Positions 1 through 6,127 of a stretch of 15,171 nucleotides of DNA are shown one piece after another. The first letter of the stretch is position 1. The number at the start of each line of letters is the position of its first letter. Below the pieces are notes generated by a model. That model had not been told where the DNA came from. It was given only the letters and a program-made list of their open reading frames with translations, and ran no database searches. The stretch comes from Candidatus Arcticimaribacter sp. (GTDB lineage Bacteria > Bacteroidota > Bacteroidia > Flavobacteriales > Flavobacteriaceae), in NCBI GenBank assembly GCA_011526275.1, contig WTJP01000075.1, positions 9,362 through 24,532 of the forward strand. The letters run 5' to 3'. Both the position numbers and the translations under genes were made by a program.

Positions 1-2066
1 GCGCTCATTTCGTTACCAACAGCCACGATGAAAAAGGCGACTGGCTCGACCTTACGCAACAATACAACCACAGTTCTGACATTTCCCCTACCGCTGGGCA
101 AATCCCACGCTCGATCGGTTTAGCACAAGCTTCTAAAATTTATCGTGCCCTCGATATAAAAGGCAGTGAAAAATTCTCTCAAAACGGAAATGAAATTGCT
201 TGGGCTACCATTGGAAACGCCTCTACAAGCGAAGGTATTTTCCTTGAAGCCATGAACGCTGCTGGGGTTTTACAAATCCCCCTAGTCATGAGCGTTTGGG
301 ACGACGGCTACGGCATTTCAGTAGGCAACGAACAACAAACCACCAAAGCGAGCATTTCGGAAGCACTAGCGGGCTTACAACGCACAGCCAATGAAAAGGG
401 CGTAGAGATTCTCCGTGTTAACGGCTGGGATTACGCTGCACTCAATGCTACTTACGAAAAAGCAGAACAACTCGCGCGTGAAGAACATATCCCGGTGCTG
501 ATTCACGTAGATGAACTCACCCAACCTTTAGGGCATTCAAGTTCAGGTTCGCACCAACGCTACAAATCCAAAGAGCGGCTGGAATGGGAAGAAGACTTTG
601 ACTGCAACCGTAAAATGCGGGAATGGTTACTCGAAAAAAATATTGCTACCATTCAAGAGCTTGAAGAACTTGAACAAGCCTGTAAAAGCGAAGCAAAAGA
701 AGCGAGGAAAACAGCTTGGCAAAGCTATCAAGCCCCGATAAAGGCAAAACAGAAGGAATTGTTAGATCTATTTCCTGCGCTGATCAAAAGTTGTGCAAAT
801 GCCCCTGGCTTGCAAATACTACAATCGAGTCTCAAACAAAAAACGGAGTTGACCTATAAGGATTTACTCCACCACAGTAGAAAAGCCCTACGTATATCGG
901 CGGCCTATTCTTCGCCAGAACGCAATCAATTGAAGCAGTGGGTAACTGCCTTGCAGGCCGACTTAAAACCCAAAATGAGTTCGCATTTATACAGCGAATC
1001 CAACTACCAGCTAAAAAATATTACACCTGTCGACCCTACCTACCCCGATGAAGTAGAAAAAGTGGACGGCCGTATCATCATCCGCGATAATTTTAAAGCT
1101 CTCTTTGAGAAAAACGATAAAGTCGTTTTGTTTGGAGAAGATGTAGGTAAAATTGGAGATGTAAACCAGGGCGCTGAAGGACTTCAAGAACTGTTTGGAG
1201 CGACCCGCGTTTTCGATACTGGGATTAGAGAAGCGACCATTATTGGTCAAGGAATTGGGATGGCTTTGCGTGGACTTCGTCCCATTGCTGAGATTCAATA
1301 CCTCGATTATGTCTTGTATTGCCTGCACACCCTTAGCGACGATTTGGCCTCTTACCTCTACCGTACCGTAGGCCAACAGGCTGTTCCCCTCATTATTAGA
1401 ACCCGTGGTCATCGCCTTGAAGGAATTTGGCACAGTGGTTCTCCCATGGGAGGTTTGTTGCACTTATTGCGCGGAGTAAATCTTCTCGTCCCCAGAAACC
1501 TGACCCAAGCGGCAGGTTTCTACAACACCCTGTTGGAAGGCGATGAACCCGCATTGGTGGTAGAATCGTTGAATGGCTATCGTCTTAAAGAAGATAAACC
1601 CTCCAACTTAGGTGATTTCCGCCTCCCTGTTGGACAAGTAGAAGTTTTACGTGAAGGCGAAGACATTACCTTGGTGTCTTATGGTTCTACCTTGCGCTTG
1701 GTAGAAGCAGCAGCACAAGAATTAGCACAATACGATATCGATGCTGAAGTGATTGATATTCAATCGCTACTCCCTTTTGATTTGGGGCACGATATTAAGA
1801 AAAGTATAGCTAAAACCAACCGTTTGTTGGTCATCGATGAAGACGTTCCTGGTGGAGCAAGTGCCTACATCCTCCAACAACTACTCGAGGAACAAGACGT
1901 TTTCCCACTACTCGACAGTGCGCCTTCGACCCTAACCGCCCAAGCTCACCGACCAGCTTATGGTTCAGACGGTGATTATTTCTCTAAGCCTTCCCTCGAC
2001 GATATCGTTGAAAAAGTCTATGCGGTATTGCGCGAAGCAGACCCCAACCGTTTCCCAGCGCTTTAA
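1..2066 (+). CDS. 2-oxoacid dehydrogenase E1, fused alpha-beta chain (5' partial)
   Basis: This is the thiamine-diphosphate-dependent E1 of a 2-oxoacid dehydrogenase complex (branched-chain or pyruvate type). It decarboxylates the 2-oxo acid and acylates the lipoyl group of E2 in the cytoplasm. The reading frame is open from base 3, so the gene starts before the window; 687 residues are visible and probably 120-150 are missing. The alpha part carries the ThDP/Mg region (bases 213-305, GNASTSEG to WDDGYGIS) and the block HVDELTQPLGHSSSGSH. The beta part starts near base 1020 and shows LFGEDVG, whose Glu should activate ThDP, then the transketolase C-terminal domain (VLREGEDITLVSYGS, about 1650 on). 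Both halves in one chain is the usual Bacteroidota arrangement. The Mg ligands differ from the canonical GDG...NN pair. Substrate specificity cannot be read from the sequence. No E2 or E3 gene is in view. The stop TAA (2064-2066) overlaps the opposing holA stop. Confidence 0.93.
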   Translation, partial: AHFVTNSHDEKGDWLDLTQQYNHSSDISPTAGQIPRSIGLAQASKIYRALDIKGSEKFSQNGNEIAWATIGNASTSEGIFLEAMNAAGVLQIPLVMSVWDDGYGISVGNEQQTTKASISEALAGLQRTANEKGVEILRVNGWDYAALNATYEKAEQLAREEHIPVLIHVDELTQPLGHSSSGSHQRYKSKERLEWEEDFDCNRKMREWLLEKNIATIQELEELEQACKSEAKEARKTAWQSYQAPIKAKQKELLDLFPALIKSCANAPGLQILQSSLKQKTELTYKDLLHHSRKALRISAAYSSPERNQLKQWVTALQADLKPKMSSHLYSESNYQLKNITPVDPTYPDEVEKVDGRIIIRDNFKALFEKNDKVVLFGEDVGKIGDVNQGAEGLQELFGATRVFDTGIREATIIGQGIGMALRGLRPIAEIQYLDYVLYCLHTLSDDLASYLYRTVGQQAVPLIIRTRGHRLEGIWHSGSPMGGLLHLLRGVNLLVPRNLTQAAGFYNTLLEGDEPALVVESLNGYRLKEDKPSNLGDFRLPVGQVEVLREGEDITLVSYGSTLRLVEAAAQELAQYDIDAEVIDIQSLLPFDLGHDIKKSIAKTNRLLVIDEDVPGGASAYILQQLLEEQDVFPLLDSAPSTLTAQAHRPAYGSDGDYFSKPSLDDIVEKVYAVLREADPNRFPAL

Positions 2067-3064
2067 ACGGATACTATTTTAAGGACCATTTCCTTCATCA
2101 ATTCTCCCAAAGGTGCATTGTTAGCTCCTACCCCTTTACTTTTTAAATCATAGGTTTTAAGCAACTGCAACACCCTAGCCGTTTGTCGCATAGAATACTT
2201 TTGCGCAGCGGATTGGTAGTCTTTTACGAAATACGGGGAAACCCCTAATACTTTGGGAGCATCAGCAGGGTTTTTTAATCCGTGGTACATAAATAGCTTC
2301 TGAAAAAAATTAAAGACCACGGTAATGGTTAAGGGAAAAGGATGTTGTGCAGGGTTGTTGCCCATGTATTTAACGATACGATAGCACAAAGCTAAATTGC
2401 GTTGTCCCAATGCATTTTGTAATTCAAAACTGTTGAAGTCCTTGCTGTACCCTATATGTTGCTCGATGATCTCTGGGGAAATTTCGGCTCCAGCGCTAAG
2501 GGAATGCGTTAATTTTTCCAGCTCTTTGTCAATTTTCCCCAAATCGGATCCTAAAAAAGCGACCAACATGGCCACTGCTTGTGGTTGAAAGCGGAAACCG
2601 TAGTGTTTTCCACGTTGTTCTATCCACCCGCCTACTTGGTTGTCATAAAGCGGCTTGGTTTCCAAGATTTGCCCATTTTGTGCAATTGCCTTGTACACCT
2701 TTTTCCGCTTGTCTATTTTTTTGTGCTTGTAACAAAGCACAAGTACAGACTGCGGTTGGGGAGCACTGCAATAATTGACCAATTGATCAATGCTGCGGTC
2801 CAAGTACTGCGCTTCCTTTACCACAATTAATTGATGGCTTCCCATCATGGGGAATCGCTTGGCCGCTTCTACAATTTGATCAACCGTAGTTTCTTTTCCA
2901 TACACGATGGTAGTGTCGAAATCGCGAGCCATTTCTTCCACCACAGTCCCCATCAAAGCCGTTGTAATTTGGTCGATAAAGAACGGCTCCGTCCCCATGA
3001 GCAAGTAAACCGGAGAAAAATTCCGTTGTTGAATGGAAGAGAGCAGCTGTTGAGTTTCTTTCAA
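2063..3064 (-). CDS. holA: DNA polymerase III subunit delta
   Basis: This is the delta subunit of the clamp loader, which opens the beta sliding clamp for loading on primed DNA. The 333-residue length is normal. The N terminus (NFSPVYLLMGTEPFFIDQI, residues 15-33) is the family's opening motif. It lies in a degenerate AAA+ fold with no Walker A, as expected for delta. Residues 71-82 (FPMMGSHQLIVV) match the region where E. coli delta carries its Leu73-Phe74 clamp-binding plug; that correspondence is inference. The start is TTG at 3064: an in-frame TAG lies nine codons upstream with no ATG or GTG between. The first internal ATG (residue 23) would remove the conserved N-terminal strand. The gene diverges from the HsdR-N gene with 26 bases between start codons, and it ends tail to tail with the E1 gene. 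Confidence 0.93.
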   Translation of the reverse strand: MKETQQLLSSIQQRNFSPVYLLMGTEPFFIDQITTALMGTVVEEMARDFDTTIVYGKETTVDQIVEAAKRFPMMGSHQLIVVKEAQYLDRSIDQLVNYCSAPQPQSVLVLCYKHKKIDKRKKVYKAIAQNGQILETKPLYDNQVGGWIEQRGKHYGFRFQPQAVAMLVAFLGSDLGKIDKELEKLTHSLSAGAEISPEIIEQHIGYSKDFNSFELQNALGQRNLALCYRIVKYMGNNPAQHPFPLTITVVFNFFQKLFMYHGLKNPADAPKVLGVSPYFVKDYQSAAQKYSMRQTARVLQLLKTYDLKSKGVGANNAPLGELMKEMVLKIVSV

Positions 3065-3090
3065 TGGGAAAATTTTGTCACATTTGTGCT

Positions 3091-3543
3091 ATGGAAACAC
3101 TCAACTTTGAGCATTATCCGATGTCCATCAAAAATAAGGAAAATAAACGCTACATTTTTGATGTGATTCGCAAAAAAGACCTACTCCTCACTCCCGAGGA
3201 ATGGGTACGACAACACTGCATTCAATTCCTATTGCAGGAAAAGAAGTACCCGGTGAGTCTTATCAATGTAGAGAAATCCATTCAAGTTTATGGGCAAATG
3301 AAACGCTACGACATTATCGTGTTTACGCCCAACGGTAAAGTAAAAACACTGGTGGAATGTAAAGCCCCCCACATCCCTCTAGACCAAGCAGTCTTTGATC
3401 AAATAGCGCGCTACAATCTTCAAGTTGACAGTGAGTTTTTAATGGTTACCAACGGGCTACAACACATTTACTGCCAACTTGACTATCATCAAAAAACCTA
3501 TCATTTTTTACGGGAACTCCCCGCCTATTCCATCGAATCATGA
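3091..3543 (+). CDS. Stand-alone type I restriction enzyme HsdR N-terminal-like protein
   Basis: A 150-residue protein of the HSDR_N_2 type, resembling only the N-terminal nuclease domain of type I restriction subunit R. No helicase part and no hsdM or hsdS gene is nearby. It shows a PD-(D/E)XK-like signature: Asp74 in KRYDIIVF, then Glu89-Cys-Lys91 in LVECKAP, followed by the helix FDQIARYN with Gln103. Residues 36-44 (EEWVRQHCI) form a conserved helix. The fold suggests a metal-dependent nuclease or nucleic-acid binder, but no activity is established here. I place the start at ATG 3091 because METLNF matches the N terminus I recall from relatives; an in-frame ATG at 3064 would add nine residues and begin at the edge of the holA start. 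The stop overlaps the next start as ATGA (3540-3543), so it is probably co-translated with the glycosyltransferase. Domain assignment is good, function unknown. Confidence 0.85.
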   Translation: METLNFEHYPMSIKNKENKRYIFDVIRKKDLLLTPEEWVRQHCIQFLLQEKKYPVSLINVEKSIQVYGQMKRYDIIVFTPNGKVKTLVECKAPHIPLDQAVFDQIARYNLQVDSEFLMVTNGLQHIYCQLDYHQKTYHFLRELPAYSIES

Positions 3544-4523
3544 AGCTCGCAGTTGTCCTTTTAAATTGGAACGGTAAAGCACTACTGGAACGTTTTCTTC
3601 CTGCCGTTGTAGCACACAGTAAAGAAGCTGAACTCTGGGTCATTGACAATGCCTCGACCGATGATTCATGTGCCTTTCTTGACGAACACTATCCGCAAAT
3701 CAAACAGGTCGTATTGGATGAAAATTACGGCTTTGCCAAAGGCTATAACGAGGGCTTAAAACAAATTGATGCCGACCTTTACTGCCTCTTGAATAACGAT
3801 GTTGCCCCAACCAAAAATTGGTTGCCGCCTATTATGACCGCCTTTGAAAACAATACCACCGATATTGCGCAGCCCAAAATTTTAAGCCATACTACCCCAG
3901 ATCGTTTTGATTATGCTGGAGCCGCGGGTGGATTCATCGACCGCTACGGCTTTCCCTACTGTCGTGGGCGTTTATTTGATCATTTAGAATCCGATCAAGA
4001 CCAGTATACCACAAGCGAATGTTTTTGGGCCAGCGGAGCATGCTTCTTTATTCGTTCTTCTACATGGAAAAGCTTGGGGGGCTTCGACGAAGACTTCTTT
4101 ATGCACCAAGAAGAAATAGATCTTTGTTGGCGCGCTTTTAATGCTGGTTGTACTACGCACTGCATTACTACTTCAACAGTTCACCATCTTGGAGCAGCCT
4201 CTTTAAAACCCTCCCCACAGAAAACCTTTTTCAATCATCGCAACTCTTTGTGGATGCTATTGAAAAATGTGCCGACCAAACAACTTTTCCCTGTGGTTTT
4301 TAGCCGAATGGTGTTGGATGGTTTAGCCGCTTTTCGCTATTTAAGCCAAGGGAATCTAATGTCCTTTTTTATGGTGCTAAAAGCGCACGTACAAGTGTAC
4401 GCTAAACTGTTTTACACCCTCAAAAAAAGAAACTCCACGGCAAAGAAAAAGGCCTATTTCCAACATAAAAACCTCCCTTGGACCTTTTTTATCTTAAGAA
4501 AACGCAAATTTTCGCAATTGTAG
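3540..4523 (+). CDS. Glycosyltransferase family 2 protein
   Basis: A 327-residue inverting glycosyltransferase with the GT-A fold, of the rhamnosyltransferase-like branch. It should transfer a sugar from a nucleotide-sugar donor to an envelope polysaccharide, lipid or protein acceptor at the cytoplasmic face of the membrane. The N-terminal strand VVLLNWNG (residues 5-12), VIDNASTDDS (34-43) and the metal-site motif LLNNDV (83-88, in place of DXD) are visible. FDEDFFMHQEEIDLCWR (182-198) supplies the acidic catalytic-base region. The C-terminal 60 residues are hydrophobic and then strongly basic (KKRNSTAKKK), suggesting peripheral membrane attachment; I see no clear transmembrane helix. Donor and acceptor cannot be predicted. 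It overlaps the HsdR-N gene by four bases, and the OmpA lipoprotein gene follows after 61 bases. Confidence 0.9.
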   Translation: MKLAVVLLNWNGKALLERFLPAVVAHSKEAELWVIDNASTDDSCAFLDEHYPQIKQVVLDENYGFAKGYNEGLKQIDADLYCLLNNDVAPTKNWLPPIMTAFENNTTDIAQPKILSHTTPDRFDYAGAAGGFIDRYGFPYCRGRLFDHLESDQDQYTTSECFWASGACFFIRSSTWKSLGGFDEDFFMHQEEIDLCWRAFNAGCTTHCITTSTVHHLGAASLKPSPQKTFFNHRNSLWMLLKNVPTKQLFPVVFSRMVLDGLAAFRYLSQGNLMSFFMVLKAHVQVYAKLFYTLKKRNSTAKKKAYFQHKNLPWTFFILRKRKFSQL

Positions 4524-4545
4524 TTCGTTTTTTTAGAATTTGACT

Positions 4546-4553
4546 TAATTTTA
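4546..4553 (+). promoter_or_regulatory. Possible -7 box upstream of the OmpA lipoprotein gene
   Basis: TAATTTTA matches the Bacteroidota -7 consensus TAnnTTTG at all fixed positions except the last, and lies 31 bases before the ATG in an AT-rich 61-base spacer. No TTG stands at the expected -33 spacing; the nearest (4518-4520) is 25 bases upstream. The leader before the start is A-rich with no Shine-Dalgarno sequence, as is common in this phylum. This is weak pattern evidence only. Confidence 0.22.
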
Positions 4554-4584
4554 GTTATCCTTATTAACTTAACACCAAAACAAA

Positions 4585-5451
4585 ATGAAAAAACCTCTCC
4601 TCCTTTTGGCGCTTTGTAGCGGCCTTTTGGTTTCCTGTGTTTCCTCGAAAAAATATGCTGAATTGGAAGCCTTGCAGAAAAGCACAAATGATCTATTGAA
4701 TGCTGCCACAGTAAAACTCAATACTTGTGACGAAGAAAAAGCAGCGGCCTTAGCCAATGTAGCTTCTTTGGAAGAGCAAATGAAATTCCTCAAAGCCAAT
4801 AATCAAGACCTAATCAATAACTTAGGAAACTTGACTACACTTTCACAAAAAGGAGCTGAAAATCTTGAAAAATCATTGGAAAGTTTACGCGAAAAAGATT
4901 CACGCATCAAAAGCCTTCGCGATGCTGTAACACGAAAAGACTCGGTTACCCTTGCTTTAGTAACTAGCTTAAAAGGCGTGTTGGGCAATATGTCGGATGA
5001 AGACATAGAAATCAACGTGGAAAAAGGAGTGGTTTATGTTTCCATCTCAGATAAACTTTTGTTCAGAAGCGGAAGCTTTACAGTTAATAATGCTGCCAAA
5101 GCCGTTCTAGGTAAAGTCGCCAAGGTGATCAATGACAAACCAGAACTAGAGTTTATGGTAGAAGGGCATACCGATAATGTGCCAATTAAAGTTGAAGGAA
5201 CACAAGACAACTGGGATCTCTCGGTGCGTCGTGCTACCTCTATCGTACGTATTCTTCAAACCGAGTTCAATGTTGCGCCTGAACGTATGACTGCCGCAGG
5301 ACGCGCTGAATTCGCCCCTGTTGCAGACAATGACTCTGCCGCTGGTCGTGCTAAAAATAGAAGAACACGCATAGTTGTTCTCCCGAAATTGGATCAATTC
5401 TATGATTTAATCAACAAAGGAATGGAACAAGCTGCTGCGGCTGCTAACTAG
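4585..5451 (+). CDS. OmpA-family peptidoglycan-binding lipoprotein
   Basis: A 288-residue envelope protein. The N terminus is a lipoprotein signal: MKKPLLLLAL, then lipobox LVSC with Cys18 as the predicted lipidated residue. Residues 24-125 are rich in Lys, Glu, Leu and Asn with heptad-like spacing (for example EKSLESLREKDSRIKSLRD), indicating a coiled-coil stalk. Residues 140-268 form the OmpA C-terminal domain: GHTDNVPI (194-201), DNWDLSVRRATSIVRIL (208-224) and GRAKNRRTRIVV (254-265). Asp197 and Arg216 occupy the positions that bind diaminopimelate in other OmpA domains. The segment between them carries the insertion typical of the MotB-like 'DNWDLS' subtype. There is no beta-barrel, so it probably tethers the outer membrane to peptidoglycan rather than forming a pore. 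The tail is Ala-rich (EQAAAAAN). It ends at a strong bidirectional terminator. Confidence 0.92.
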   Translation: MKKPLLLLALCSGLLVSCVSSKKYAELEALQKSTNDLLNAATVKLNTCDEEKAAALANVASLEEQMKFLKANNQDLINNLGNLTTLSQKGAENLEKSLESLREKDSRIKSLRDAVTRKDSVTLALVTSLKGVLGNMSDEDIEINVEKGVVYVSISDKLLFRSGSFTVNNAAKAVLGKVAKVINDKPELEFMVEGHTDNVPIKVEGTQDNWDLSVRRATSIVRILQTEFNVAPERMTAAGRAEFAPVADNDSAAGRAKNRRTRIVVLPKLDQFYDLINKGMEQAAAAAN

Positions 5452-5472
5452 TTTCTTGCCTTAGAAAAAATT

Positions 5473-5502
5473 AAAACGCTTCCAATTGGGAGCGTTTTTT
5501 TT
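5473..5502. terminator. Bidirectional intrinsic terminator
   Basis: An 11-base-pair stem (AAAACGCTTCC with GGGAGCGTTTT, one T-G wobble) closes on an AATT tetraloop and runs into eight T residues on the + strand. On the - strand the same stem is followed by AA and a run of six T (5465-5470), so it can stop transcription from both the OmpA gene (+) and the YciO-like gene (-). The + strand T run ends inside the complement of the YciO-like stop codon (5501-5503), so the - strand hairpin begins directly after that stop. Confidence 0.88.
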
Positions 5503-6127
5503 ATGCTAAAAAATCAATTTCCCCTTTGCCTTCGCGAATCACTTCCCATGGATCTTGACACAAATCAATTACCGTAGAGGGCACATTCCCTCCTGCTCCA
5601 GCTTGAAGAACGATATCGACTTTCCCGTCCCAATCGGAAAGTAATTCATCGGGATCTGAAGCATAGACCAAAACTTCGTCTTTGTTGTGCAATGAAGAAG
5701 TCACCAATGGCGCGTCTAACATGGGCAATAGGGCTTCTAACACCGGATGAGCCGATATACGCACCCCAATGGTTTTGCGTTTTTGAAACGGCTTAGGGAG
5801 TTTCTTTGCTGCTTCCATAACAAAGGCATAAGGCCCGGGTAAGCAACGCTTAAGCAAACGAAAAGTAGCTGCATCAAAGGGCTTTACATAACTGGACAAG
5901 CTACTCAAATCTTCAAACAGAAAACTCAATGGCGCTTTTTCCAAGCGAATATCTTTTAAGGCAGCAAGTTTATTGAGCCCCTTTTCACTATTGCTTAAAC
6001 AGCCCAAGGCATATACCGTGTCGGTAGGGTAAATCATAACCGCCCCTTGTTGTAAGGCTTGAGCGATTTCCCTTAGGTCGCGCTCATTTGGAGAACTTGA
6101 GAAGAGGGTGTACAATTGCGTTTTCAC
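5501..6127 (-). CDS. Sua5/YciO/YrdC-family protein, YciO-like (putative L-threonylcarbamoyladenylate synthase)
   Basis: A 208-residue protein of the YrdC-fold family whose best-known members make threonylcarbamoyl-AMP for tRNA t6A37 modification. The entry motif MIYPTDTVYALGC is at residues 31-43. The overall pattern follows E. coli YciO more than YrdC: a 'FEDLSSLSSYV' segment, RKTIGVRIS, a late STVIDL and a C-terminal REGKGEIDF. The loop that carries KxRP in YrdC/Sua5 reads LKDIRLEKAP (57-66), so the Lys-x-Arg pair is shifted or replaced. True synthase activity is therefore uncertain, although database annotation usually says threonylcarbamoyladenylate synthase. There is no Sua5 C-terminal domain. 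The start is GTG at 6125-6127, overlapping the helicase stop as GTGA, which implies translational coupling. It ends directly on the bidirectional terminator. Confidence 0.87.
   Translation of the reverse strand: MKTQLYTLFSSSPNERDLREIAQALQQGAVMIYPTDTVYALGCLSNSEKGLNKLAALKDIRLEKAPLSFLFEDLSSLSSYVKPFDAATFRLLKRCLPGPYAFVMEAAKKLPKPFQKRKTIGVRISAHPVLEALLPMLDAPLVTSSLHNKDEVLVYASDPDELLSDWDGKVDIVLQAGAGGNVPSTVIDLCQDPWEVIREGKGEIDFLA

Noticed and set aside
1011..1463. 150-codon open frame antisense to the E1 beta region
   Set aside because: It lies wholly inside a well-supported gene and shows no recognisable domain; it is a shadow frame.
3091..3543. Remnant of a type I restriction-modification locus
   Set aside because: No hsdM, hsdS or helicase remnants are nearby, the gene is intact, and its 150-residue length and tight fit with neighbours look native rather than truncated.
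4499..4534. Possible terminator after the glycosyltransferase gene (AAAACG ... CGTTTTTTT)
   Set aside because: The stem needs a bulge, the loop is long and only weak A-T pairs flank it; not a convincing hairpin.
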